A stretch of DNA of 32,172 bases from Arthrobacter sp. (GCF_031179385.1 NZ_JAPSHV010000021.1:1-32172); one strand, 5' to 3'; numbered from the stretch's first letter, positions 1 through 9,150 are shown. The notes: a model not told the origin generated them from the letters alone. Program-made: numbers and translations.

Positions 1-1
1 C

Positions 2-3000
2 CCGAACCTGGCGCGCGCGGCCGCCGACGCCGGCATCACGTTCGTCGGTCCTCCGGCCGAAGTGCTGGAACTTGCCGGGAACAAGGTCCGTGCCCTGGAA
101 GCGGCGCGCAAGGCAGGCATTCCCGTTCTGAAGTCCTCGAAGCCGAGTTCCGATCTTGAGGAGCTGATTGCGGCGGCTGATGAGATCGGGTTCCCGATCT
201 TCGCGAAGGCCGTTGCAGGCGGCGGAGGTCGCGGCATGCGCCGCGTCGACAACCGCGAGAACCTTCGTGAAGCGCTTGAATCGGCGATGCGGGAGGCAGA
301 CTCGGCGTTCGGCGACCCGACCATGTTCCTTGAGCAGGCCGTGCTGCGTCCCCGCCACATCGAGGTCCAGATCCTGGCTGACGCCGAGGGCAACGTCATG
401 CACCTCTTCGAACGTGACTGTTCCCTGCAGCGCCGCCACCAGAAGGTCATCGAGATTGCGCCGGCACCGAACCTGGACGAGAACATCCGCCAGGCGCTCT
501 ACCGCGACGCCGTAGCGTTCGCGAAGGAACTGAACTATGTCAACGCCGGCACGGTCGAGTTCCTCGTCGACACCGTCGGTGAACGCGCCGGACAGCACGT
601 TTTCATCGAGATGAATCCCCGCATCCAGGTCGAGCACACCGTGACCGAGGAAGTCACCGACGTCGACCTTGTCCAGTCGCAGCTGCGCATCGCGGCGGGG
701 GAGACCCTGGCCGACCTGGGTCTGTCGCAGGAGAGCGTGCGGTTGCGGGGTGCCGCCCTGCAGTCCCGGATCACCACGGAGGATCCCGCCAACGGGTTCC
801 GTCCTGACGTCGGGAAAATCACCGCATACCGGTCCGCCGGCGGCGCTGGTGTGCGACTGGATGGTGGAACCGTGTACGCGGGTGCTGAAATCAGTCCTCA
901 CTTCGACTCGATGCTGGTCAAGCTCACGTGCCGTGGCCGCGACTACGAGTCCGCGGTCCGCAGGGCACGTCGTGCCCTTGCCGAGTTCCGCGTGCGGGGC
1001 GTATCCACGAACATCTCCTTCCTTCAGTCGGTTCTGGACGATCCGGCGTTCATCGCCGGCGATGTCGCTACCTCCTTCATTGATGAGCGCCCCGAACTGC
1101 TGACCGCCCGCGTACCTGCGGACCGTGGCACCAAGCTGCTGAACTGGCTGGCCGACGTCACGGTCAACAAGCCGAACGGGGAGCTCACGGTGGAGCTCGA
1201 CCCGGCTGAGAAGCTGCCTGTCGTCGCCGAATCGGAGCAGCGACCGGGATCGCGTCAGCGGCTCCAGGAGCTGGGCCCGGAGGGTTTCGCGGCCGAGCTG
1301 CGTGCGCAGAACGCCCTCGCTGTCACCGACACGACCTTCCGCGATGCCCACCAGTCCCTCTTGGCGACACGGGTCCGGACCCGTGATCTTGTGGCGGCGG
1401 GCAAGGCTGTCTCGGCCAAGATGCCGGGGCTTCTGTCGGTGGAGGCTTGGGGCGGTGCCACGTACGACGTCGCCCTTCGCTTCCTGGGCGAAGACCCTTG
1501 GGAGCGGCTGGCCGCGCTCCGTAAGGAAATGCCGAACATCTGTCTGCAGATGCTCCTGCGTGGCCGCAACACGGTGGGCTACACCCCGTACCCCGAAGCG
1601 GTCACCGAAGCTTTCGTGCAGGAAGCCGCTGCCACCGGTATCGACATCTTCCGCATCTTCGATGCGCTTAACGATGTCTCCCAGATGGAGCCGGCCATCC
1701 GCGCCGTCCGCGCAACGGGAACCGCCGTCGCCGAGGTAGCCCTGTGCTACACCTCGGACATGCTGGATCCGGCCGAGAAGCTCTACACGCTGGATTACTA
1801 CCTGGAGTTGGCGCAGCGCATCGTCGACGCCGGCGCCCACATCCTTGCCATCAAGGACATGGCGGGCCTGCTGCGTCCTGCGGCAGCCGCGAAGCTCGTG
1901 ACCGCTCTGCGCGAGCGGTTCGACCTGCCGGTTCACCTGCACACCCACGACACCGCAGGCGGCCAGCTGGCCACGTTGCTGGCGGCCTCGAATGCGGGAG
2001 TCGACGCCGTCGACGTCGCCAGCGCCTCACTCGCCGGGACCACCAGCCAGCCTTCCGCGTCGGCGCTGGTCGCGGCCCTTGCGCACACCGAACGCGACAC
2101 CGGAATGTCGCTGGAGGACGTCAGCTCGCTTGAGCCCTACTGGGAGGCCGTGCGCCGCGTGTACGCACCGTTCGAGTCCGGCCTGCCCGGGCCGACAGGC
2201 CGCGTCTACCGCCACGAGATCCCTGGGGGCCAGCTGTCCAACCTCCGCCAGCAGGCCATTGCCCTCGGTCTTGGTGAGCGGTTCGAAGCCGTCGAAGACA
2301 TGTACACGGCGGCCGACCGCATGCTCGGCAGGCTCGTGAAGGTCACTCCGTCGTCGAAGGTTGTGGGCGATCTGGCCCTCCAGCTCGTGGGATCCAACGT
2401 GGACCCGAAAGCGTTCGAGGAGAACCCGCAGAACTACGACATCCCGGACTCAGTCATCGGCTTCCTCAGCGGCGAACTTGGGGACCCGCCCGGAGGCTGG
2501 CCTGAGCCCTTCCGGACCAAGGCGCTTCAGGGCCGCACGGTCAAGGTCCGCGACGTTGACCTTGCCCCCGAGGACCAGGAGGCCTTGGCCGCCGATTCAG
2601 CAACCCGGCGTGCCACGCTGAACCGGCTCCTGTTCGCCGGGCCTACCAAGGACTTCCAGACCACCCGGAACACCTTCGGCGACGTCTCTGTCCTGGACAC
2701 CCGCGACTACCTGTACGGGCTTCAGCAGGGCAGCGAGCACGTCATCCAGCTGGAGAAGGGCGTCCGCCTGATCGCTACGCTCGAAGCCGTCTCCGACGTC
2801 GACGAGAAGGGCATGCGCACCGTGATGTGCACGCTGAACGGGCAGATGCGTCCCGTCGTCGTCCGCGACCGCAGCGTCCACACCGACGTCAAGGCGGCCG
2901 AGAAGGCCGATCCGTCGCAGCCGGGTCATGTCGCCGCCCCGTTCGCCGGTGCAGTGACCCTCGGCGTTGCCGAGGGCGATACTGTCCAGGCCGGCGACAC

Positions 3001-3136
3001 CGTAGCGACCATCGAAGCGATGAAGATGGAGGCCGGGATCACCACCAGCGTGGGCGGAACAGTCAAGCGGGTGGCAATCGGCGCCATCGAACAGGTGCAG
3101 GGCGGAGATCTCCTGCTAGTGATCGACCGCGCCTGA
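2..3136 (+). CDS. pyc: Pyruvate carboxylase (5'-truncated by the window edge)
   Basis: Biotin-dependent anaplerotic enzyme that carboxylates pyruvate to oxaloacetate in the cytoplasm. The frame is open from base 2, and the first codons already match the end of the biotin-carboxylase N-terminal lobe, so roughly 85-95 residues lie upstream. Visible in order: an ATP-grasp biotin carboxylase domain with a glycine-rich loop (GGGGRGMRRV), ERDCSLQRRHQKV and the EMNPRIQVEHTVTEE signature; a carboxyltransferase barrel starting near base 1320 (VTDTTFRDAHQSLLATR) with the HLHTHDT metal-binding histidines near 1937; the conserved PYC domain; and a C-terminal biotinyl domain with EAMKME, whose biotinylated lysine is encoded at 3023-3025. 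The GTG at 62 is internal, not the real start. It is one complete polypeptide fusion, as usual for actinobacterial Pyc, and shows no frameshift. Identification is very secure. Confidence 0.97.
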   Translation, partial: PNLARAAADAGITFVGPPAEVLELAGNKVRALEAARKAGIPVLKSSKPSSDLEELIAAADEIGFPIFAKAVAGGGGRGMRRVDNRENLREALESAMREADSAFGDPTMFLEQAVLRPRHIEVQILADAEGNVMHLFERDCSLQRRHQKVIEIAPAPNLDENIRQALYRDAVAFAKELNYVNAGTVEFLVDTVGERAGQHVFIEMNPRIQVEHTVTEEVTDVDLVQSQLRIAAGETLADLGLSQESVRLRGAALQSRITTEDPANGFRPDVGKITAYRSAGGAGVRLDGGTVYAGAEISPHFDSMLVKLTCRGRDYESAVRRARRALAEFRVRGVSTNISFLQSVLDDPAFIAGDVATSFIDERPELLTARVPADRGTKLLNWLADVTVNKPNGELTVELDPAEKLPVVAESEQRPGSRQRLQELGPEGFAAELRAQNALAVTDTTFRDAHQSLLATRVRTRDLVAAGKAVSAKMPGLLSVEAWGGATYDVALRFLGEDPWERLAALRKEMPNICLQMLLRGRNTVGYTPYPEAVTEAFVQEAAATGIDIFRIFDALNDVSQMEPAIRAVRATGTAVAEVALCYTSDMLDPAEKLYTLDYYLELAQRIVDAGAHILAIKDMAGLLRPAAAAKLVTALRERFDLPVHLHTHDTAGGQLATLLAASNAGVDAVDVASASLAGTTSQPSASALVAALAHTERDTGMSLEDVSSLEPYWEAVRRVYAPFESGLPGPTGRVYRHEIPGGQLSNLRQQAIALGLGERFEAVEDMYTAADRMLGRLVKVTPSSKVVGDLALQLVGSNVDPKAFEENPQNYDIPDSVIGFLSGELGDPPGGWPEPFRTKALQGRTVKVRDVDLAPEDQEALAADSATRRATLNRLLFAGPTKDFQTTRNTFGDVSVLDTRDYLYGLQQGSEHVIQLEKGVRLIATLEAVSDVDEKGMRTVMCTLNGQMRPVVVRDRSVHTDVKAAEKADPSQPGHVAAPFAGAVTLGVAEGDTVQAGDTVATIEAMKMEAGITTSVGGTVKRVAIGAIEQVQGGDLLLVIDRA

Positions 3137-3150
3137 ATCGGGCCTACGCT
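3123..3150 (+). promoter_or_regulatory. Candidate promoter in the pyc-minD gap
   Basis: TACGCT at 3145-3150 matches the TAnnnT -10 form and ends 6 nt before an ATG at 3157. A weak -35 (TCGACC, 3123-3128) lies 16 nt upstream. The spacing equals that of the likely leaderless starts elsewhere in this window (11567, 15099, 18502). This is inference from pattern only. Confidence 0.35.
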
Positions 3151-3156
3151 AAGGTG

Positions 3157-3204
3157 ATGCAGAATCCACCTGCAGCACCAGCTACGGGCGACATCCAAGC
3201 GTGA
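3157..3204 (+). CDS. Possible 15-codon leaderless leader ORF before the MinD-like gene
   Basis: ATG at 3157 to TGA at 3202-3204 encodes MQNPPAAPATGDIQA. The ATG sits exactly where transcription from the TACGCT -10 element would begin, so it would be translated without a ribosome-binding site. Its stop codon overlaps the GAGGAA Shine-Dalgarno sequence of the next gene, an arrangement expected if it couples translation into that gene. The peptide is proline-rich with one Pro-Pro pair. No homology is known to me. It could equally be a chance short frame in the 74-nt intergenic gap. Confidence 0.25.
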   Translation: MQNPPAAPATGDIQA

Positions 3205-3210
3205 GGAACC

Positions 3211-4611
3211 ATGGCGAACGAGAAGAAGCCGGCAGAACAGTCCACGGAGGAGCCCTTGGTTCCCCAGGAGCCCGGTCAAACCGTGACCGGTCAGGACAAG
3301 GCGGAAGCCGGAATGGCCGGGACGGAAGCCCCGAGCGGTTCCAGCGCAGACGCCGCGGAAGCTGCGGAAGAGCTCACGCTCAGTTCAGAGGACGACGCCG
3401 CGGAGCCGGGCAGCGCCGAGCTGCCCGGTCCCGCTGTGGTCCAGGCCCCGCTGCCTGATCGCCTGCCCCACATCGGGATCACGCCCGCAACGGAAGGCCA
3501 GTTCCCGGGACAGCACCCCACTGACCCTTCGGCGCTGACGATTGCGGACAGCGACATCCGCCTCTCCGAGGGCGACGACGTTGCAGGCTGGATGCCCTCC
3601 ACGGGCCGTGCACCTGAGGTATCGCCGGCTCCAGCGGAAGAGCAACCGACCGCCCCGGACCGTAGCGCACGCAGGAACAAGGAAGAAGGACCGGAACCGG
3701 CGTCGTCGCTGACTGCTGACCGGTTGCTGACCTCGCAGCAGCGCGCACCGATCGGCGGCTGGCGGCTGTGGCTGTACAAGGCGACTTTCGGCTACGTGAA
3801 TGTGGGCGATTCCGACGCCGTCCGCATCCACCGCGCGCTCGAGCACCGGGTCAGCGTGCGGTTGGGGGAGCGGACCCGGTATGTTCCCGTGCTTTCCCGA
3901 AAGGGCGGAGTCGGTAAGACCACCGTGACCACCCTGCTCGGCATGGCCCTCGCTGACATCCGCGAGGACCGCATCATCGCCATGGACGCCAATCCGGACC
4001 GCGGCACCCTCTCCGACCGGTCACCCGGCAAGGCAGAGTTCACCGCACGTCAGCTCGTGCAGAACCGGTTCATGGTGGACTCCTTCGCCCAACTGTCGAG
4101 CTACGTTGCCCGGGACGGCTCTCGGCTGCACGTGCTCGCCTCGGACACCGACCCGGCGATCGCCCAGGCTTTTGATGACGCCGATTACCGCGCCGTCACC
4201 GATATTCTCGGCCGGTACTACTCCATCGTCCTCACCGACTCCGGCACCGGCATGGTCCACTCGGTCATGAAGGGAACACTGGAGAAGGCAGACGCCGTGG
4301 TACTCGTGTCCGGCGGCAGCGTTGACGAAGCGCGACTGGCATCAGAGACACTGTCCTGGCTTGAAGCTCATGGTCGGCATGACCTCGTCGAGAAGGCGAT
4401 CGTCGTCGTCAATATGTCCTCCGGGAACCGCACCGACGTCAATGTGCAGGAGATCGAGGAGCACTTCCGCTCCCGCGTCAGCACCGTTGTACGCATCCCG
4501 TACGACCGTCACCTTGCGGAGGGCTCCCGCGTGGATCTCTCGAAACTTCAGCCCAAGACGCGGGAAGCCGTGGTGGAGCTCGCCGCGCTCGTCGTGGATC
4601 AGTTGCACTGA
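3211..4611 (+). CDS. MinD/ParA-family P-loop ATPase with long disordered N-terminus
   Basis: The ATG start is preceded by GAGGAA at 3203-3208. Residues 1-170 or so are rich in Glu, Ala, Pro and Ser and look intrinsically disordered. A globular part begins around GWRLWLYKATFGYVN. A deviant Walker A motif, KGGVGKTT, lies at residues 231-238, followed by a switch region (MDANPDRGTLSDR) and a DSGTGMVHS segment, as in MinD/ParA/SIMIBI ATPases. Related actinobacterial proteins include EspI-like ATPases of ESX loci, but no type VII secretion genes are visible here, so the partner is unknown. Only 3 nt separate it from the mycothione reductase gene downstream, so the two are probably co-transcribed. 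The fold is secure; the cellular role (polar positioning, chromosome or protein cargo) cannot be told from sequence. Confidence 0.85.
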   Translation: MANEKKPAEQSTEEPLVPQEPGQTVTGQDKAEAGMAGTEAPSGSSADAAEAAEELTLSSEDDAAEPGSAELPGPAVVQAPLPDRLPHIGITPATEGQFPGQHPTDPSALTIADSDIRLSEGDDVAGWMPSTGRAPEVSPAPAEEQPTAPDRSARRNKEEGPEPASSLTADRLLTSQQRAPIGGWRLWLYKATFGYVNVGDSDAVRIHRALEHRVSVRLGERTRYVPVLSRKGGVGKTTVTTLLGMALADIREDRIIAMDANPDRGTLSDRSPGKAEFTARQLVQNRFMVDSFAQLSSYVARDGSRLHVLASDTDPAIAQAFDDADYRAVTDILGRYYSIVLTDSGTGMVHSVMKGTLEKADAVVLVSGGSVDEARLASETLSWLEAHGRHDLVEKAIVVVNMSSGNRTDVNVQEIEEHFRSRVSTVVRIPYDRHLAEGSRVDLSKLQPKTREAVVELAALVVDQLH

Positions 4612-4614
4612 TTC

Positions 4615-6027
4615 GTGGTTCACTACGACCTGGCGATCATCGGTTCCGGCTCCGGGAACACGATCATCACTCCCGAATGGGATGACAAGAAGATTGCGAT
4701 CATCGAGGGCGGAACGTTCGGTGGAACGTGTCTGAACGTGGGATGCATCCCCACGAAGATGCTCGTTTATCCCGCAGACCTCGCGCGTGCAGCCGACGAC
4801 GGCGCCCGGCTGGGCGTCGACCTTCAGCACACGGCGACGAGGTGGGCGGACCTGCGCGACCGGGTCTTCACCAGGATCGACAGCATCTCGGAAGCGGGCA
4901 GGGTCTACAGGGCCGATGAACTCGACCACGTCGACCTGATCGAGGAGGACGTCCGTTTCACCGACGACCGCACCCTCGTCACCGATTCAGGTGATGTCGT
5001 TACGGCCGACCAGGTGGTCATAGCAGCAGGCTCCCGCGCGGTAACGCCGGACATTCCCGGACTCGACCTGCCGCAAATCCACACGTCCGACACCGTCATG
5101 CGGCTGAGCGAGCTACCACAGCGCATGCTCATCGTCGGCGGTGGTTACATTGGGGCGGAGTTTGCGCATATCTTTTCCTCGCTCGGCACCGAGGTGACCC
5201 TGGCTGTGCGATCTGACCGGATGCTCCGGGCCCTCGACGATACGATCTCTGAACGCTTCACAGAGCTCGCCCGATCCCAATGGGATCTTCTGACCAAACA
5301 CCAGGTCCGGCGGGTGGACAGCAACGGTGACAGATCCGTGACGGCGACGCTGACGCGTCCGGATGGGTCCGAGACGGCGGTGGAGGCCGACGTCGTGCTT
5401 GTTGCGACCGGGCGTACACCCAACAGCGACCGGGTGGGAGCAGGGGATATTGGTTTCGATCTGACCGATGACGGACGGGTCGCGGTCGATGCATTCCAGC
5501 GGGTGCTGCGCCAGGGTGAGCCGGTTGCGGGCGTGTGGGCGCTCGGAGACATTTCCAGCGCCTTCCAGCTCAAGCACGTGGCGAACCACGAAGCCCGGGT
5601 TGTCTCGCACAATCTGCTCCACCCTGATGCGCTTCATGCTGCAGATCATCGCTACGTTCCGGCCGCTGTGTTCACGCGCCCGCAGATCGCTACTGTGGGC
5701 CTTACCGAGGAACAGGCGCTGGAACGGGCTGAGAAAACCGGCTCACGGGTTGCTGTGGCGGTCCAGCAGTACGGGTCAACCGCCTACGGCTGGGCCATGG
5801 AAGACACAACAGGGATTGTGAAAATCCTGGCGGAGGAAGACACAGGCATGATCCTCGGCGCTCACATAATGGGGCACGAAGCGTCGAACCTGATTCAGCC
5901 CATCATTCAGGCGATGCACTTCGGCCTGGACGCTTTCACGATGGCCCGCGGCCAGTACTGGATACATCCGGCCCTCACCGAGGTGGTGGAGAACGCCCTG
6001 CTTTCGCTGAAGGCGCCCTCCACCTGA
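4615..6027 (+). CDS. mtr: Mycothione reductase
   Basis: FAD/NADPH disulfide oxidoreductase of the pyridine-nucleotide-disulfide family. It reduces mycothiol disulfide (mycothione) back to mycothiol, the actinobacterial counterpart of glutathione. The protein has 470 residues, the usual family size. The N-terminal FAD-binding GSGSGN motif is at residues 10-15 and the redox-active cysteines are C39 and C44 in GGTCLNVGCIPTKM. A second dinucleotide fold (GGGYIGAEFAH) follows near residue 175, then the C-terminal dimer interface with the HPALTE His-Glu catalytic pair. The lack of a Lys-Thr-type glutathione reductase signature and the SGSGNT N-terminus fit Mtr rather than lipoamide dehydrogenase. 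GTG at 4615 is chosen as the start; it has no clear Shine-Dalgarno and lies 3 nt after the upstream stop, suggesting translational reinitiation. Confidence 0.93.
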   Translation: MVHYDLAIIGSGSGNTIITPEWDDKKIAIIEGGTFGGTCLNVGCIPTKMLVYPADLARAADDGARLGVDLQHTATRWADLRDRVFTRIDSISEAGRVYRADELDHVDLIEEDVRFTDDRTLVTDSGDVVTADQVVIAAGSRAVTPDIPGLDLPQIHTSDTVMRLSELPQRMLIVGGGYIGAEFAHIFSSLGTEVTLAVRSDRMLRALDDTISERFTELARSQWDLLTKHQVRRVDSNGDRSVTATLTRPDGSETAVEADVVLVATGRTPNSDRVGAGDIGFDLTDDGRVAVDAFQRVLRQGEPVAGVWALGDISSAFQLKHVANHEARVVSHNLLHPDALHAADHRYVPAAVFTRPQIATVGLTEEQALERAEKTGSRVAVAVQQYGSTAYGWAMEDTTGIVKILAEEDTGMILGAHIMGHEASNLIQPIIQAMHFGLDAFTMARGQYWIHPALTEVVENALLSLKAPST

Positions 6028-6028
6028 C

Positions 6029-7849
6029 CTATCCGGCGGGCTGCACGCGCGGCTGGGAGTAGATCTCCTCGACCACAGAGGAGTAGTCCTTGAGCACTTG
6101 GGCTCGCTTGATCTTCATCGACGGGGTGAGATGGCCGCTCGCCTCCGTGAAGTCCTGCTCAACAATGCGGAACACCTTGATGGCTTCAGCCTGCGAGACC
6201 GACTCGTTCGCCGAATCAATCAGGGACTGAATCTCGGCCTGCACCGCGGAATGGCGCGCAGCCTCGGCCATGGTGGTGTTGGCCGGAAGGTCGTGCCGCT
6301 CCAGCCACCCGGGCAGCGCCTCCTCGTCCAGCGTGATCAGCGCGGAGATGAACGGACGCTGGTCTCCGACGACAACGCACTGGGAGACCAGGGCGTTGGC
6401 ACGGATGGTGTCCTCCAACTGTGCGGGGATGACGTTCTTTCCACCGGCGGTCACGATGATTTCCTTTTTGCGCCCGGTGATGCTCAGGAAACCGTCGTCG
6501 TCGAGCTGGCCGATGTCTCCGGTGTGGAACCAGCCGTCCGTGAAGGCTTCCTCCGTCAGGTCAGGGCGCTTGAAGTAACCCTTCAGGACGCACACGCCCT
6601 TGGCGAGGATCTCACCGTCATCAGCGATCTTGACCGCGTTGCCCGGGAGGGGAGCTCCGACGGTGCCGATCTTGATTTTCTGCGGCGTGTTCACGGAGAT
6701 CGGTGCGGTGGTCTCGGTCAGTCCGTATCCTTCAAGGACCATGAGCCCGATGCCGTGGAAGAAGTGACCGAGGCGGTCGCCAAGAGGTGCGCCGCCGGAC
6801 ACGGCGTGTTGCACCCGCCCACCCATGGCCGTCCGGATCTTGCCGTAGAGGAGCTTGTCGAAGATGGCATGCTTGACCTTCAGCCCGAGGCCCACCTTGC
6901 CCGCCTGATCCGCCTTTGACCAGGCGATGGCGACGTCGGCACCGGCGTGGAAGATCTTGCCTTTCCCGCTGTCCTCGGCCTTGAGCATCGAGTTGTTGTA
7001 GACCTTCTCGAAGACGCGGGGGACCGCGAGGATGAAGCTCGGCTTGTAGCTCTGCAGATCCGGGAGCAGGTTCTTCACATCGGGAGTGTGGGCAACGGTG
7101 GCGCCTGCAGCCACGCACAGCACGGAGATGAATCGGGCGAAGACGTGCGCCATGGGAAGGAACATGATGGTCTGTGCGCCCTCGTGGGCCACCTCCGGCA
7201 GCGACTCGGCGGCGTTCTCGGAAAGCTCCACGAAGTTGCCGTGCGTCAGCTCGCAACCCTTTGGCTTTCCAGTGGTCCCCGAGGTGTAGATGATGGTTGC
7301 GACGTCGTCCAGGCCCGCGATAAGGCGGCGTTCCTCGAGCGCCGCGTCGTCAATGCCGGTTCCAGTCTCCCGGAGCGTGTCCAGGCCACCACCGTCGAAC
7401 TGCCACACGTCCCGGAATCCCTCGAGATTCGCCGAGGCGACGGCCTGGCGGACCACGTTCTCATGCCGCCCCGACTCGACAAAAGCGGCCACGGCGCCTG
7501 AGTCGCCAAGGATCCAGGCAACCTGCGACGGAGAGGAGGTCTCGTAGACCGGCACCGACACTCCGCCCGCAAACCACACCGCGAAGTCCACCAGCGCCCA
7601 TTCGTACCGCGTGCGCGCCATGATGGCCACGCGGTCGCCGGCGCCGACGCCTGAAGCCATCAGACCCTTGGCAATTCGGCGGACGTCGGAGAGGAAGTCC
7701 GTTGCCCGGATATCGGACCACTGCCCGGAGGCATCCTTGGTGGCAAACAGGGCAGGATTGCTTGCCTTCTCAGCCTGCTTCATCACCAGATGAGTGGTGT
7801 TGCTGTCCCGGGGGACCTGCACTTTGGCCGGAACGCTGAATTCGCGCAC
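6029..7849 (-). CDS. Long-chain fatty acid-CoA ligase (AMP-forming), FadD15-like
   Basis: ANL-superfamily enzyme that activates fatty acids to acyl-CoA through an acyl-adenylate. The length of 606 residues is typical of the FadD15/FAA1-type long-chain ligases. Motifs: the P-loop YTSGTTGKPKG at residues 188-198, GYGLTETTAP at 374-383, GWFHTGDIG around 439-447, the hinge GRKKEIIVTAGGKNV at 459-473, and a C-terminal lysine in LTPSMKIKR. The start is GTG at 7849, with AGGAG 6 nt upstream on the minus strand. The gene is convergent with mtr: the two stop codons are separated by a single base (6028), so neither has room for its own terminator. It is divergent from the glucokinase gene. A fadD15 gene sits in the corresponding region of M. 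tuberculosis. The substrate chain length is inferred from family only. Confidence 0.92.
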   Translation of the reverse strand: MREFSVPAKVQVPRDSNTTHLVMKQAEKASNPALFATKDASGQWSDIRATDFLSDVRRIAKGLMASGVGAGDRVAIMARTRYEWALVDFAVWFAGGVSVPVYETSSPSQVAWILGDSGAVAAFVESGRHENVVRQAVASANLEGFRDVWQFDGGGLDTLRETGTGIDDAALEERRLIAGLDDVATIIYTSGTTGKPKGCELTHGNFVELSENAAESLPEVAHEGAQTIMFLPMAHVFARFISVLCVAAGATVAHTPDVKNLLPDLQSYKPSFILAVPRVFEKVYNNSMLKAEDSGKGKIFHAGADVAIAWSKADQAGKVGLGLKVKHAIFDKLLYGKIRTAMGGRVQHAVSGGAPLGDRLGHFFHGIGLMVLEGYGLTETTAPISVNTPQKIKIGTVGAPLPGNAVKIADDGEILAKGVCVLKGYFKRPDLTEEAFTDGWFHTGDIGQLDDDGFLSITGRKKEIIVTAGGKNVIPAQLEDTIRANALVSQCVVVGDQRPFISALITLDEEALPGWLERHDLPANTTMAEAARHSAVQAEIQSLIDSANESVSQAEAIKVFRIVEQDFTEASGHLTPSMKIKRAQVLKDYSSVVEEIYSQPRVQPAG

Positions 7850-7891
7850 AGGAATCTCCTTTGATCTTCGTCACATCCGTGAGACGTTCCT

Positions 7892-7897
7892 AGCCTA
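7892..7897 (-). promoter_or_regulatory. Candidate -10 element for the acyl-CoA ligase gene
   Basis: TAGGCT on the minus strand (7897 to 7892) matches the hexamer seen before aroG at 11555. It would start transcription near 7885 and give a leader of about 35 nt containing the AGGAG ribosome-binding site. No convincing -35 is visible. Confidence 0.3.
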
Positions 7898-8004
7898 TAG
7901 CTTTTCCGCAGGCGTTCTTACTCTCCAGTAATGTACAAAACGGTAACGGTAAAGCTTGCGTTCAGGACGGCGCAGTCCCAGTACGACGGCGGGAGGCCGG
8001 CTCC

Positions 8005-9135
8005 ATGCAGACGGAACCAGAAGAGGGTCTCCTGGCCGACCGATTTCGCGCCGGGGCCGGCACGCGACGCCCACTTCGGGCGCCGCAGGCTGCGAGCTCA
8101 CGTTACGCTGCCCGCCCGCTGCGCGCGCGTGGGCTCGCCATAGGCATCGATATCGGCGGCACCAAGGTGGCTGCCGGCGTCGTCGACCCCACCGGTGCAA
8201 TCATCGCCTCCGCCCGCAGGGAAACCCCCGGGCAGGATCCGAGGGCGGTCGAAGCGGTGATCGTGGACCTGGTGCGCGAGCTCGGACGAGGTCGGCGCAT
8301 CCGCTCGGTGGGTATCGGAGCGGCCGGGTGGATGGATCTGGACAACGGAACCGTGCTGTTCAGCCCTCACCTGGCGTGGCGCAACGAACCGTTGAGAGCG
8401 AATCTCGAAAAGGCCCTGCGACGGCGCGTTACGGTGCTCAATGACGCGGACGCGGCAGCGTGGGCCGAATGGCGTTTCGGCGCGGGCCGGGGCGAATCGC
8501 GGCTCGTGCTCATCACTCTCGGTACCGGAATCGGTGGCGCGATGATCATGGACGGTGTACTCGAGCGAGGCCGTCACGGAGTGGCGGGGGAATTCGGTCA
8601 CCAGATCATCGTTCCCAACGGGCATCGCTGCGAGTGCGGCAACAGGGGCTGCTGGGAACAGTACGCCTCAGGCAACGCGCTCGGGCGGGAGGCCCGCGAG
8701 CTTGCGACCGCCAATTCTCCGGTTGCGCAGACCCTGCTGCATGAGGTGAACGGCAACGTCGACGCCATCACCGGCACAGTGGTCACCCGCCTGGCGCTGC
8801 AGGGCGACCCTGTGTGCCGTGAGCTGATCGACGACGTCGGGCAGTGGCTCGGTCTCGGCCTCGCCAACCTGGGTGCGGCGCTCGATCCCGGGACGTTTGT
8901 CATCGGTGGCGGGCTCGGGGCGGCCGGGCAGCTCCTGATAGAACCGGCGCGGCGCGCATTCGAGCGAAATCTCACCGGACGCGGGTTTCGTCCCGCTGCA
9001 CGAATTACGGCGGCGGCCCTCGGCCCCGAGGCCGGCCTGGTGGGCGCGGCTGATCTTTCCCGCATCCGGCACCGCCCGCTGCTGGGCCGGGCATATGGAA
9101 CCCCGCCCTCAGGACGCCCCAGTGAGCGGCGCTAG
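8005..9135 (+). CDS. glk: ROK-family glucokinase
   Basis: Cytoplasmic ATP-dependent kinase that phosphorylates glucose to glucose-6-phosphate. The ROK phosphate-binding motif DIGGTK is at residues 49-54, the catalytic Asp lies in LNDADA (D147), TLGTGIGGA is at 171-179, and the zinc-binding cluster has H199 of GEFGH with C209, C211 and C216 in CECGNRGC. There is no DNA-binding HTH domain, so this is a sugar kinase rather than a ROK repressor. The ATG at 8005 has GGGAGG at 7991-7996 and is the only credible start. It leaves about 43 Arg/Ala-rich residues before the ROK fold, longer than most glucokinases, and a basic, Pro-rich C-terminal tail. Glucose as substrate is inferred from the family; another hexose is possible. 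Confidence 0.88.
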   Translation: MQTEPEEGLLADRFRAGAGTRRPLRAPQAASSRYAARPLRARGLAIGIDIGGTKVAAGVVDPTGAIIASARRETPGQDPRAVEAVIVDLVRELGRGRRIRSVGIGAAGWMDLDNGTVLFSPHLAWRNEPLRANLEKALRRRVTVLNDADAAAWAEWRFGAGRGESRLVLITLGTGIGGAMIMDGVLERGRHGVAGEFGHQIIVPNGHRCECGNRGCWEQYASGNALGREARELATANSPVAQTLLHEVNGNVDAITGTVVTRLALQGDPVCRELIDDVGQWLGLGLANLGAALDPGTFVIGGGLGAAGQLLIEPARRAFERNLTGRGFRPAARITAAALGPEAGLVGAADLSRIRHRPLLGRAYGTPPSGRPSERR

Positions 9136-9150
9136 GCAAGGGCGCAGCCA

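Noticed and set aside
62-64. GTG at 62 as the start of pyruvate carboxylase
   Set aside because: The upstream codons from base 2 continue the biotin-carboxylase sequence, so the gene is simply cut by the window.
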